DNA of 64,000 bases from Dioscorea cayenensis subsp. rotundata (taxonomy: Eukaryota > Streptophyta > Magnoliopsida > Dioscoreales > Dioscoreaceae), in contig NW_024088311.1 in assembly GCF_009730915.1 (NCBI RefSeq), positions 1 to 64,000 of the forward strand. Reading direction: 5' to 3'. This document shows positions 47,330-59,322 of the stretch, one piece after another; the stretch's first letter is position 1; every line of letters starts with the position of its first letter. Below the pieces are notes generated by a model. It made no database searches. It was given only the letters and a program-made list of their open reading frames with translations, and was not told where the DNA came from. The position numbers and the translations under genes are program-made.

Positions 47330-47382
47330 GGTCCAGAGAATATATCGAACAGTCAAATCCCTTCCCGCAAGATGGAAAGCAG
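47330..47382 (+). CDS. MOC1: MOC1-like exon 3
   Basis: A 53-bp exon after CTATCTCAG. It completes the split Gly codon and reads SREYIEQSNPFPQDGKQ, ending in phase 0 before GTTTTT. YIEQ contains the second catalytic acidic residue of the RuvC fold. Confidence 0.85.
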
Positions 47383-48235
47383 GTTTTTGCTAAAACTTAT
47401 CACTGACAAAACACAACTTGCACTTTTTGGTCTTTACAAAGATCACTATTATTCAAATCAAATACACTACAAGAAAAATCCCAAATCGGCACGGTAATAT
47501 CGGTATGGAAATGAGTTTAAAAACCGTGCCAAATTGATTTTGGCACCGTATTTGGCACTAAAAATTAACTATGCCTATAGAATAGTCACATAAATTTTGG
47601 CACCGTATTTTTATACCGTGCCAAATTTTGTCATTGTTTTTGGCACCTTTTTTTTTACTATTGTGCCAAATATTACCATTGATATTTGGCACGGACTTTG
47701 GTTCCATATTTGGCACGGTTTTAATATGGTTTTATTGGTTCAGTATTTGATACGGTTTTACCACGATTTTATATATTATATTTTTTCACGATATTTGGCA
47801 CAGTTTTTGGGAAAAAAAATTTGTCACGGCTTTTGGCATGCTTTTGTTTGTTCTATAAAAAAATAATTTATATGAAATTAATTTTATTTAAATTTTCTTG
47901 AATCACACCCATCAAATTTTTTTTTTGAATTGCTCAACGAAAATTATTTTATTAAATTAACAATACATACACATTTCTTTAATCAACTTCTTCAACATCT
48001 TATGACTAACAATAAAACAATATGGCTGATGGATTGTTTGGAAATACTAGGCAATGGATTGTTTGGAAATACTAGGCAATGTAGAGAATACAAATATAAT
48101 ATTGTTCATAATGAGCTAATTCGCAGCACCCCTTCCGCACCTAAACAGTAACGAGTACCTTCACATTCTTTTAGTCCTGAATAGATGCAAATAAAAATTC
48201 ACAAACATTGCCAATAGAATTTTGAGCTCAGAATA

Positions 48236-48470
48236 CATTGCTTGGAAGGAAAGCACTTACTTTGGAGCTCTGCGAGTGCAGTATGGACGTAGTCTCAGAC
48301 GGTCCAGGCAAGTACGTAGTGTGTGCTTGCAAGGAATATCAACCGAAATGCTTTGCTTCTTTTGTGCACTTCGGCAGGTTGTTTAACATACGCCAAGTTA
48401 AGAGCAACGCTTTGTGCATGAACTTTGATGGGTTTCGCTCTTGCCAAAAAAAATAGGCCACTAAAAATAG
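48236..48470. other. Unidentified compositionally distinct block in the Pack-CACTA
   Basis: Base composition is more balanced than around it. On the minus strand a frame ends at a strong donor-like CCAAA/GTAAGTGC (about 48260). On the plus strand a 72-residue frame exists. I recognise neither. It may be another captured exon. Confidence 0.35.
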
Positions 48471-48837
48471 CAGAGACGTGTATAAATCTCGGTGGAGAAA
48501 ATGAAAACGGGGCCGCACAAGTGAGGACAGAACTGCATATATGTGGGCGATAAAATCACCTGTACAAAATCACTATTAAGGTACATAAATTTTGAAGGAA
48601 ATGAACAACAAGACATTCATCTAATGCATAAGGTTTAAACTTTCGAAATTTTTAAACAAGAGATTCCTTTAGATGAGAGGGCAAAGTATAACCTATGAGG
48701 TTGCTTTCTCCTCCTAGAGCAGGGTACAAAATTCTCTCCCTTATTCGGCAACTCCTGCAACTGTGAGTACAAATTTGATGAAACAACTGATTAACCAAAA
48801 TCAAAGCAAGAAAAGAAAAAAACCTCCAGTGTTGTAT

Positions 48838-48893
48838 CTGTTATCGAACGAATCCATCAAGCAGCTTCCTCTGAGCTTCTAGCCCCCACCTGA
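48838..48893 (-). pseudogene. Possible captured terminal exon, source unknown
   Basis: After the acceptor-like CTTTTCAG the minus strand reads GLEAQRKLLDGFVR and a stop in one frame. I do not recognise the family. It lies downstream of the HAD exons on the same strand and may be from the same or another donor. Confidence 0.35.
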
Positions 48894-49328
48894 AAAGTTG
48901 AACATGTAATCTTTATCACAAACATGTAATTCATTAAAATAGTAAGTAAAGATCAAACCAACATGATGACCAGTAATCATTTTGTTCCTTGATTCATTAA
49001 TCCATTCAAAGTGAAATGCAAAAAGATTACCTTCTGTGCTTATGTGACTGAATAAGTGAACATTTTGCTTATATAAATCTACTACAAGAACAACACATTT
49101 GAATGCTACGAGGAACTGAACTCTAAAGCTGGAGTGTATTTATATTTATTGATTGTTCCAATAAATATAAATACACAACATGATTAATATAGCAAAGAAT
49201 AGGAATTAGATCTTATGAGCATAATGATGATAAGCAAAATAACCAGAGTAGTAAAAAAATCAGCCAGTTGAAAACAATCAACTGGCTGATTTGAAAGGAT
49301 GAAATAAGTTATTATATGTATCATCTAC

Positions 49329-49490
49329 CTCAGCTGAGACTGCAATAGCATCGAACCAGTGATCACATCTCAGTGCTTGCAAAAGAGGCCGCAGACGGGT
49401 GTCAAAGTTTGACACAACAGCAGATTTCAGTCCAGCTTTCTTCAGGGCTTAAAAAACTTCTTCAGCATCAGGATCAACAAGGTGCCATGC
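49329..49490 (-). pseudogene. Captured HAD-hydrolase (HDHD3-like) exon with TAA
   Basis: Between a TTGTTAG acceptor and a GTAGAT donor the minus strand reads AWHLVDPDAEEVF, a TAA, then ALKKAGLKSAVVSNFDTRLR and PLLQALRCDHWFDAIAVSAE. SNFDTRLRPLL and WFDAVAVSAE are hallmarks of plant HDHD3-like haloacid-dehalogenase-fold proteins. AAA to TAA explains the stop. It joins the next exon in phase. Confidence 0.85.
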
Positions 49491-49579
49491 CTAACAAGTT
49501 AAAAATAATTTAGAAACAGCTTGGTCACAGCAACATCAATTATTGAGAATGTTTAAAGCATTTCATCAGGACTACCCAC

Positions 49580-49688
49580 TTTATTAGTTGTGTAATAGTG
49601 ATACACTTCCTCAAAGTACTCTGAATCTGAACACCGTGTGGAAGAGCTGACTATGAATTGCCAAAAGGGTCTCCCATCATCCACATAT
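49580..49688 (-). pseudogene. Captured HAD-hydrolase (HDHD3-like) upstream exon
   Basis: After TGTTTTCAG the minus strand reads YVDDGRPFWQFIVSSSTRC, then SDSEYFEEVYHYYTTNK, and ends at a GTGGGT donor. The DGRPFWxxIVSxST and YFEExYxYYT blocks match the same HDHD3-like family. The 89-base gap to the next exon behaves as a retained intron, so genomic DNA rather than cDNA was captured. Confidence 0.85.
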
Positions 49689-51589
49689 CTGAAAACAGAA
49701 TTAAAATGAAGAAAACAATTTAAACTTCTCTATGATAGGAACCATTGTGCACAAATAAACTAAAGACTATGTAGATAATACTTCAGTAGATTCAAGCTTG
49801 CCAAAATGTTTGCATTAATATGATAAATGGCAAAAGGTTTGTTGTTTTTGACTTGTGCAAAAGGACTCAATATCCAACAAATGATTAGGCAACACAACTT
49901 GATCATAGGATAATGAGAATTTACACAACATACTAGTAGGACTTGTTTTTCACAAAGAATAAAAGAAAATCACCAAGAATGCATTAGTTCTCCAAACATA
50001 AAATTTATGGAAAGTTACCTACCAAATTGCTAGCACTCTACATAACAAGACAATTAATAAAGGCATATCCAGGGTCTATGACAGAAGAGAAAGAAAACCC
50101 CATCTAATTATAAAATTCCTTCTATTCGAGGTTTAAATGACTTTAGAAAACATGAAGATTTGATAAAGTAAACCACAGAATAAAAAATATGTGCATGCAT
50201 AGAACTAAATATGTTCATATGAAATCAATGCCAAGCTTACAAAAAAAAAAAAATACTTTTGTCGAGATCTAAATATGAACAATACCTCTATGCCAAAGGA
50301 GGGAAATACCATTACATGAGAGGTTGAAAGGGGCATGTAGGTAGCAATGATAAGAGATGAAACATAAGAAGGCACAAAAGAGTGTATAAGAGAAAGATGT
50401 GATGCTGAATGTTCATCAATGAGTGCTAAATTAAGCAAATATTTGACAGGAGAGCTAATATGACCAAATGAAACGATGGAATCACCTGCCCGACCCTTGC
50501 ACCCTTTGGCCCCTATTTAAAGCTAACCTCTACCCTACAAGGTAATGGCATTTAGGAAGAGGATGGTGATGCCAAACAAAAGCAATGAAACATAGTGAAA
50601 GTTTCCTTCTCCTTTCTTTCATTGGCACTAGGGGAAATATGGGGCTTTTCTTCTTTCTCTATTTTCACAAAACCAGTCTTTGCAAGAACATGGAACCAAT
50701 GCAGCCCCAAAATTATACACCAAGCAGAGATAGTGCCAAGGAAAGGATGAAGAGTTTGAAAGGGGAACAATTAACACAATAGGTGATCTAATGTTGCCAA
50801 ACATCGCACAATTATATTCATTACATAATTTCATTTAAACAAAAAACACAAGAAAACTTTTTCCTCCGCAAAAAACCGAAAATCTCCAAAAATATAGCTT
50901 TTGCTCCAACTTGGAGACTTTGGCAAAACCAATTTTTAGAAAAGCAATAGTAAAGGCAAAACAAGGCTGCCGTGATTCTACTTATAAAGTACATGGGACA
51001 TTTAATTACTACAATAATATGCTATTCTAAATTAGTTTAGACATATATATATTTTAAGAAACCTCATTTTGTTTCACATTAATTAGTTAATGTGATGAAA
51101 TTTTGCCACAAATAAACTATAAATGGTTAACTTTTAGGCTTAGTATACACTTAGCCTTGACAAACAAACCATTAGCTTAACTAAATTAGACCATGGTGTC
51201 AGTCATAGAGTACTAAGCTTTGGACTCACAACAAATTAAATGTAGGCAGTATTATTTAGTGTACTGAGCCTTAATTGGTACCTAGGCTAAATTATGGAGT
51301 TAAACACATAGCTTATCAAGCTCGTCATGCATTAGAAACTAATAAAGGACAGATTATTGAGGCATTAGCTTAATTAAGTGGAGATGTAATTAAGTTAAGA
51401 CGTCACAAGTAAATCATATACTTAGATACTTGAGTCTATGTGTAATCAAGCATGTCTATATGAATGAGTCTACAATCATTCAAAATCTGCCAAATTTGGC
51501 TAAGTTCAAATCCACTAAGCTGCCATAATTTCAATTTAGCTTATGCCAAATTTTGAAGATGGTTTTTATATGAAGGGATATTTTGAAAA

Positions 51590-51863
51590 TGTTCCTGTTT
51601 TTTTTCCCCTTAGTTTTTCTTTGTCTATATATATTTCTATTTTTTAAATCAAACATAGTTGCATGTTGATCTTCAATGAAAGGTAAAATGCCAAAACATT
51701 TCAAAGCGGAAAAACTCCCTCACAAATGTTCCTGTTTTTTTTCCCCTTAGTTTTTCTTTGTCTATATATATTTCTATTTTTTAAATCAAACATAGTTGCA
51801 TGTTGATCTTCAATGAAAGGTAAAATGCCAAAACATTTCAAAGCGGAAAAACTCCCTCACCTT
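51590..51863. repeat. Exact tandem duplication, 2 x 137 bp
   Basis: The 137-bp unit beginning TGTTCCTGTTTTTTTTCCCC at 51590 is repeated at 51727 with no difference that I can see. It lies inside the Pack-CACTA between captured blocks. Confidence 0.88.
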
Positions 51864-53480
51864 CTTTAACATACTGTATCCTTCATACTAGTTTCTCATT
51901 ATCTGTGTTTGTAATCATCCTAACAGCAAACCATCACATCACATCCACACTATCTTCGCATGGCTTAAAAATTTCCTTTAGGACTCAAGGTTAATTACCA
52001 ACTACAGTAATTTTGTTACCTAAAACTCCCAATATTCATAAAGAAGGTTTTAAGTGGGTTGTGTAAATTAGGTATTTCTCTTATGTCTTGCAGGTGCAAG
52101 ACCTTTAAGTTCAAATAAAAACTAATGGTTCCGGTTTGTTCAAGACGACAGCCTGATCAGGACCAAAGCAAACCTGGATGAACGTATAGGTAACAAAATG
52201 ATCTGTCTCTTTTAGTACAATAGACTTATCAACTTACCAATATACAACTTACTCAAAAATTTAAGCAAAATAAATCCAAATTTCAACATTTCAACTTAGC
52301 TTTTGTCAACCACATCATAAGGTTCAGGTAGTAGAAACATGGAAAAACTAATTGGACAAAGATTACAATAAATGTTGTTAACATGAAAGCATATCACTGG
52401 CCTATGACTACATGGAATATAGGAAACACCTCATCAAGGATATCTACTTCTAATAATCCACTATCTATTATGTTAAATTGATTTCCCAATTATGCATGAT
52501 TTAGTTTATGAAAAAAAAGGACCATATGAATTCAAGTTCAATGCTTAATGAGACTATTTTAAATTACATTTCCTACATAAACTTAAATATTGCAAGAATG
52601 AAGATGTAATCTACTAAAGTTGGGTCCCTTATCATTTATACTTATCGCAGCAATAATAAGATATTAGCAACATGTTAGTTTTATTATTAGTTAAGCCTAA
52701 AAAGAAAGATGGATTTTTAACAAGTCTGTTCATTAAGTTTTAGAAGAAGATAAGTTTCTTGTGTCCTAAGAGATAGCTATGGATAAGGCTGGAACTCTAT
52801 TCCAAGTTCAATAATATATAATTAGTATATAAACCAAGTTTAGACATTAATAAATTAGTGTTGTTCTAGTTAAATCTAAATGAGCATATTCCAAAGTTTT
52901 AGGAGAAGATATGTAATTTAGGGTTAGGATAAGAATAACGTTCTATTATGAATTTTAAGCATCCTATATATACAAAAACTAAGTTCAGAATCCGGATTCA
53001 AACTTGAGAGATACCATGCAGGATATATTATTGTATGCAACTTGAGAGATGGCAAAATTAAATAGAGCAAACTGTTTACATAAGCAATAAAAGGTGATAG
53101 ACTACAGCAGATCCAGATTCAAACTTGACAAATAATACAGACTCATAAGCCAATAGATGTAAAGAATAATCTTTCTCTAACAAGGGCTTCATTAAAAAGA
53201 AAAGGTAAATCAAACACAAGATACAGGAAAATGATTCTGGCAAACCCTTGAAGCAAGCAACCTAACCTAATTTTTTTTTTAAAAAAAACTTGTGCAATTC
53301 TAACTCAAGTTCTACTAACGTAAGCTTTTCAAATAACCCATATCAAATAGTGAATACCTGATTATTTATCTTCCTTAAAATAGATCATTAAAACCCAACT
53401 CAACCTTGACAATCATTATGCATAAAAAGAGGAATCACCAAGCAGAACTCAACATTTTGAAAGGAAAAAAATCATCATAC

Positions 53481-53573
53481 CTGGCAACTTTCTCGGTTTT
53501 CTCAGTGGGACAAACTTTGCAACAATAGCTAGTGCAATGGGTGATCCAAATATGAAGCCTCTGACCTTAATTC
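53481..53573 (-). pseudogene. Captured adenine phosphoribosyltransferase exon
   Basis: Between a TTTCTTAG acceptor and a GTATGA donor the minus strand reads GIKVRGFIFGSPIALAIVAK and FVPLRKPRKLPG. This is the conserved APT core (EARGFIFG, ALAIGAKFVPLRKPxKLPG), the purine-salvage enzyme that makes AMP from adenine and PRPP. Only one exon is present, with E to K and G to V-type changes. Confidence 0.85.
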
Positions 53574-53600
53574 CTAAGAAAGTGTATGAATATTAATAAC

Positions 53601-53666
53601 CTCATCCTCACTAAATCGACCGGCACTACAAATCCTCTCGAAAAGCTGCCCACCGGCGGTGTATTC
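53601..53666 (-). pseudogene. Captured SnRK2 kinase exon 2 of 2
   Basis: The minus strand reads [18 protein letters not shown], then SEDE and a GTTATT donor. This is the kinase hinge and alpha-D region of SnRK2 ([21 protein letters not shown]). Its donor lies only 27 bases before the APT exon acceptor. Confidence 0.85.
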
Positions 53667-53913
53667 CTTTGAATGCTAAATTAAATAAAGTTATTATAAA
53701 TAATGGCAAGGAAAGAGCTAGCCTGGAATCTAAAACTTTAAACAGTGAAATTTTCGACAACAAGATAGCATCAACATTAAGAACTCTACCGACAATGTTC
53801 TTCTATATGTTGACTATGAACTCAAGAAAGAATCTAAGAAACACAGCTTACAACATGGTGATGATAATGAATGGACAGGAAAATAAGCAGCTATAAACAG
53901 GATTGGATTAGAC

Positions 53914-53989
53914 CTCGCGAAACCGAACAATGTTGGGATGCCTCAATGACCTATGATTAATGATTTCTCTCTGCACATTCTCATCAATT
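53914..53989 (-). pseudogene. Captured SnRK2 kinase exon 1 of 2
   Basis: The minus strand reads [20 protein letters not shown], then VRFRE at a GTCTAA donor, the N-lobe alpha-C region of SnRK2 kinases. The ATP-binding loop is missing. It precedes the second SnRK2 exon in the right order on the same strand. Confidence 0.85.
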
Positions 53990-54289
53990 TGAAGCCAACC
54001 AAATGAGCAAGTTACAAGATGAATTCACAAACATTAAAGTCAAAACATCAAACAGAAAACTGTCTACAGTTAACACTCTGATGACACATGAATGTAAACA
54101 ACAATTGATCCAACAAAGAACAAAAAGTCACTTAAAACTTAGTATTTTAACCGCATTACATAAGATTAGAGGTCAATAAATCATGAAACAAATAACTTCA
54201 AGTAAAACCCTAAACAGAAACCAAGATATTTTTTTCAAACAAAAAATCAGGAAAAACTCAGAAGAAAATTAGGTAAAGAAATTGCAATA

Positions 54290-54545
54290 CTTAGATAAAT
54301 CTCCGGCGAGGTAGGCATCGTCGAAATTGAGGGCGTAAAGAGGATCATACCTAAAATCCTCGAAATGGCAACAATGGTGATGATTATGGGACATCTGAGA
54401 CACCAGGCGGAGGAGCAATAGCGGTCGCCGATCGGATCCAAGTGGAGGAGGAGCAGATGAGGAAGGCGGCCTGGCGGTTGTCGGCGTCACGATCGGCTGT
54501 GGAGATGGAGGCGGCCTGTCTGAGTCTCGAGAGAGGGAGAGGATG
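54290..54545 (-). other. GC-rich right part of the Pack-CACTA, possible captured 5' exon
   Basis: Minus-strand frames read TARPPSSSAPPP and, in frame, MSHNHHHCCHFEDF and YDPLYALNFDDAYLAGDLSK. The composition is like a plant first exon or 5' UTR. I do not recognise the gene. It would be the first transcribed block if the captured exons were read from the right end. Confidence 0.4.
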
Positions 54546-54639
54546 AGGAGCGGGATGGAATTTTAATTATATAATATATTATATTTATAATATAATTATA
54601 TATAATAATACAAGTATATATATATATAATTATCTTAAA

Positions 54640-55610
54640 TCAGGAGTTTAACAATGTATTAAAAAATTATTGTATTTATATTTTTTGCACTGTATTTGAT
54701 ACGACATTAATCAATTTACTATATTTATATTTTTTGTACGGGATTTGACACGGTATTAATAATTTACTATATTTATATTTTTGGTACGGGATTTGATACG
54801 ATGTTAATATATTATTATATTTATATTTTTGGCACTGTATTTGGCACAGTATTAATATATTATTATATTTATATTTTTGGCACTATATTTGGCACTGTAT
54901 TAATACATAAATATATTTATATTTTTTTGGCACGGCATTTGGTATGGTATTAATATATTATTATATTTATATTTTTGGCACCGTATTTGGCACGGTACTA
55001 ATATATTATTATATTTATGCTTTGGCACTGTACTTGGCACCGTATTAATATATAAATATATTTGTATTTTTGGCATGGTATTTGGCATGGTATTAATATA
55101 TTATTATATTTATATTTTTTGGCACTGTATTTGTCACGGTATTAATAATTTGCTATATTTATATTTTTTGCACGTTATTTGGTACAGTGTTAATATATTA
55201 TTATATTTATATTTTTGGCACCGTATTTGGCACAGTATTAGCATATTATTATATTTTATATTGTTAGCACGGTTTTGACACGGAAGTAATATAATATTAT
55301 ATTTATATTTTGGTATGGTATTTGACACGGTATCAATATACTATTATATTTGTATTTTGGCATCGACATTTGGCACAGTATTAAAATATTATTAAATTTG
55401 AGTTTTTGGCACGGTATTTGGCATGGTAATAATATAATTATGTTTTTTAAAAAATATGTTTGGCACTGCATTTGGGACTGCCATGTAAAATTATTAAATT
55501 TATGTATTTGACACGGTATTTGGCATAGAATTAAAAAATATTTTTTAAAAAAATTCATATATTTGACACTGTTTCTTAGTTCTGTATCAAATGTTGTAAT
55601 AAATTTGTCA
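54640..55610. repeat. Subterminal repeat array of the Pack-CACTA
   Basis: About fifteen diverged units of roughly 57-64 bp, each built from TTTGGCACGGTATTAATAT followed by ATTATTATATTTATATTTT. The left end has a shorter array (about 47490-47835). Such arrays bind the element-encoded TNPA-type protein in known CACTA elements. Confidence 0.85.
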
Positions 55611-55961
55611 CGATTTTGTTTCCGTGCCAATTTTACCGTGCCGATTTGGAATTTTTCTTGTAGTGATAGATGTTAAATTTTGTTTGTAAGGTTAAGAAAA
55701 AGTAATTATGTGATGGTTTTGAAACTAGTTTTCAGAAAGCCATCATGGATGTACATGACATGACATGATTTTATTATGATCTTTACTGAGATATATCTTT
55801 TAGAAACACAACCCGTTGGTGGATCTGTAGCTTACATTAAATAATGTTGCCATTGTTAGCCTTACATAGCTGGATGTCATTAATCTATAATAGGACGTCT
55901 CTTTACAAATGCTCTCTCTTGCAGCTGTGTTTATTGCTGTCTTTTTCACTGTTTTATGCAT

Positions 55962-56093
55962 GGAAGGTGGAGTGGAGGATATACATATGGATTGTGGATT
56001 GGTGTTCTAGTTGCATCAGGATTTTCAGTTGTGCTAGTGACATCACATGAATGGAAAAATCACTATGAACTCTCTCGAAGCTCTTCTAGTAAG
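55962..56093 (+). CDS. MOC1: MOC1-like exon 4, acceptor lost
   Basis: This 132-bp block reads GRWSGGYTYGLWIG, VLVASGFSVV and HYELSRSSSSK, with the donor AAG/GTTTGT. By phase and homology it should begin at 55962, but the preceding bases are GCAT rather than an AG acceptor. The nearest good acceptor (CTCTTGCAG, ending 55924) would add 37 bases and shift the frame. Confidence 0.8.
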
Positions 56094-56341
56094 GTTTGTG
56101 CAAGTGCAAATGTTTTATCAGATTTATGTACAACTATGTATTGTTGAATCATGGTTTTGAGGTAGCTGACGGCACATAGTTATGTCTATATCAGATTATG
56201 CTGGCTATCTTCTGTTACTGGTAGTTCTTGAAATGATGAACCATGATTGATCCATTTTGTTTATGGAGAAATCATTTAAGAATTATGGCATCTGCCCATC
56301 TTTAGTAGATGTTTCCAATTGCTTCCATTATAGTGTTGAAG

Positions 56342-57802
56342 TGTCACGCCCCGAACCTGGAGCATTGACAAACGGCCGCGTACCTACAAGGTCGTGACCA
56401 AGTAGGCACGCAAGGCCTCAAAACCTGTCTCACACTAGATAAAATAACCTTTAACAAAGACATTAACTTTAAGACAACATAGAGGCACAATGCCCGATAT
56501 ATAATGGAAGCAAGTAACAAGTGTCTCACAAGACATTAAACATAAGACATAAGTTCTAGGTTCACAACAAGAAAGTTTATTAACTTGAAATATAACTAAG
56601 CGGCGACTTGCTCAACGACCCCGCTAAACTGTCCACCACCCAACCCTACTCCTGATCTGAAAGATAGAGAGAACAACTTAATGAGCTTGGGAGCCCAGTA
56701 AGCAACCACTAAAAACATTGGGATCACAAAAATGTTCATTAGATTTTAAAAGTGTACAAAATGTAACAAAGTGAAATAAATATCAAAATGAAATCCAAAA
56801 ATCAGAATTAAATCATAACAGATTTAGTTTACCAAATTAACAAGCATATATGTCCCCCAAACAACTAATGCCAAAACAAAATATCATAGCTCATTTATTT
56901 AAACTCGGTGACCCGAGTCGGATTTCAGAACTCATAGGTTTACCCCCGGTGACCCGAGCCAGAATATCAGAAGCCGTTATTCTTCACCGACGGAACAGTA
57001 CGAAACTATAGTTTCTATGTCAGAAGTACGTGTCGACACGGTCAGTGTTTAACCCCGATGTGAGGGTTATTGCATTGTTAATTGGGGACTACGAATTTCT
57101 ATACAAAAATACATCATGTCCAAAATTATCGTCAACACAACAATGAAATTTGGTGATCCCGTTTTTCTAATGAAAATAATTCTAATTATTTCAAAAATGA
57201 GTTAGATGCCAATATGTGGTAAGAATAAGTAAAATTTAATAAAGCGGTAACCACATTATTTAAAATATAAGTAATCCATAGATGAATGGATATTTAAAAT
57301 TATAAATCAAGATTTATGCAACCATTTCAATCTTTAAATAGCCATTGTCTCTAGAAGTTCAAAAGTAAAATAAAAATAAGAATATATAATATATTAACGT
57401 AACAATGGCGAGTCAAGTTTAGAATCAATTAAATAAACAAATAAATATATAAATAAAAATCTATAAATTCTGAAGATAATGGTAGATACAGTATTTTAAC
57501 CCAAAACATTTAAACATAACACCATGAATGGTTTTAACAATAAAACCCAAAGTAATTAAATAATTATGTGAATCATTTCGATAATTAGAAATTTATATAT
57601 ACATATATATGGGTTTATATGCGGTTTACTTACCTGTCTAATGCCAAAACTACAAGCACCCCAAAAATTAGACTTCCACAGAATATCCTATAATAAGATT
57701 AAAAATTCCAAGGCAAATCAGAACTTCTACCACATAAATAACAAGTTTTAGTGGGATGCCACTGAACACAATTTCTAGAATATTTTATCCTATAAGAAAT
57801 CC

Positions 57803-57838
<36 letters not shown>

Positions 57839-58772
57839 GTGCACTCCCCTAATTATGGGTTCTAATGGCAACACACAACAAGTTATTTAAAAGTGCTTGT
57901 CATTGAATTCCAACCGAAATTACAAATTACAAATCCAAGAATAGTTAGAGCAAGCTTATCAGTAAACATTTAGAAAAATAATAACAATAACAAAATCATA
58001 AAAAGAAAAACAGTAGGCTGACAACATAAGGGACACAGTAATGGTTTCTATAATGTATTAAATGAGATAAAAGGCAAGGGATTGTCTTTTCATATCACTT
58101 TTAAAACAAAATCTCCATTCCCTCTCTACCATCAGCTTTTAACAACAATTAAATAATGCATTATGTGTTTGGATACCAATCTTGGATCAATATTATCATT
58201 CACTACAATCAAATGAGAACAAAAATTACCCAATCAATAGTATTCTACCAACAGGCGCTAAAACCAGGAAGCTTGCATACGAGACAAACTGTCAACCTCG
58301 GCTTGACATGCAAGTTTTTTTAAATCAAGAACAATGTTTTTAACTCATAGAGAACTTGATCATGAACAAAGGCATGCAAATCAACATAGAAAATTTATTG
58401 CTAAATGGCCAGTTTCATTATGAGGAAAATCAATCCACCACTTAATCCCTAGATCTAGGAAGAGAACGTTTACCTCTCAACGATAACAACACAACCCTTG
58501 ACAAATAAGCCTATCTCCGTCCTCACCACCGGCACCACACACCCAAAAAGAGAAAAGTAGAAGAAAGAGACAAGATCTCTCTCTTTCTTGGTCCAAACGA
58601 AAATCTATATCGGGAGAAACAAAGAGGTGGCGGCTAGGGTTTGAAAACCTAATAATATATAAAGATTAAGAAAAAATAAAATTTAATAAAAAGGAAGGTT
58701 TCTATTCCTCTTCCGTAACAGCCATGCATGTAAAAATTAAATGAATTAAATTAAAAATGTGTGGGACCCACA
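56342..58772. mobile_element. Solo LTR, 2431 bp, TSD TGAAG, in MOC1 intron 4
   Basis: It starts TGTCACGCCCCGAACC and ends GTGTGGGACCCACA, flanked by TGAAG at 56337-56341 and 58773-58777. The start is typical of plant gypsy chromovirus LTRs. No coding frame is present. An AAT run lies at about 57806-57838. A small internal region cannot be excluded, but no second LTR is visible. Confidence 0.82.
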
Positions 58773-59148
58773 TGAAGTTTACCATAATCCATTGCTTTGG
58801 TGTTGAAGTCATTCAAGTATGCTAGTCTTTCTGGCTTTTGCTGGAGTATCTGCCATGAAAGCGCCATTCACAGGTGTATGTATAAAAATAAAAAAACATA
58901 AGAGCTGTTGTTCTTTTTTTTTTTTGGAGGTATTGTTCAAGAAGTTCGTTTTTTCTTTTTAATTGGAGGCATAGCTGAAGAAGTTCATTTTTTCTTTTTA
59001 TTTTGAGGCGTTGTTTCTCGTATTAAGTTGATTATGATCATAATCTTTAATCCGTTATCTTCCTTACTTCTGCTTTACTTCAAGAGTGAACTTACTAACC
59101 CTAGATGATTGTTGGAGATTTCTATTAATTGTAAAGAATTTTTGGCAG

Positions 59149-59221
59149 GATGGTAGCAAGAAAATTGCTTCTGCTCTGTTCCCATCTTTGATCCATCAAT
59201 TAAAGAGGAAGAAAGATCATG
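59149..59221 (+). CDS. MOC1: MOC1-like exon 5
   Basis: It follows TTTTTGGCAG and reads DGSKKIASALFPSLIHQL, then KRKKDHG, with the donor GTATAT after one base of the last Gly codon. It holds the conserved KKDH block near the C-terminus of the family. Confidence 0.82.
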
Positions 59222-59322
59222 GTATATATTGTCAACAAATTCCGCCAAAACTGGTTTACATTGTATACACTGTAACAAACATCCTTCTTCATGGAGTATT
59301 ATCCACACCTTTGCTTCCACAG

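Larger units (their letters stand above)
47465..55665. mobile_element. Pack-CACTA transposon (8201 bp, TSD ATA) in MOC1 intron 3
   Basis: The ends are CACTACAAGAAAAATCCCAA and, inverted, CACTACAAGAAAAATTCCAA. The TIR continues through ATCGGCACGGTAA, about 33 bp with one mismatch. The 3-bp duplication ATA stands at 47462-47464 and 55666-55668. Subterminal arrays of TTGGCACGGT words occupy about 47490-47835 and 54640-55610. No TNPD/TNPA-like transposase frame is visible. The interior holds minus-strand exons of at least three host genes and a GC-rich right part at 54290-54545. It is a non-autonomous, gene-carrying En/Spm element. Confidence 0.93.

Noticed and set aside
48236..55610. CACTA transposase (TNPD-type)
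   Set aside because: I looked for long frames on both strands inside the Pack-CACTA and found none; the element is non-autonomous.
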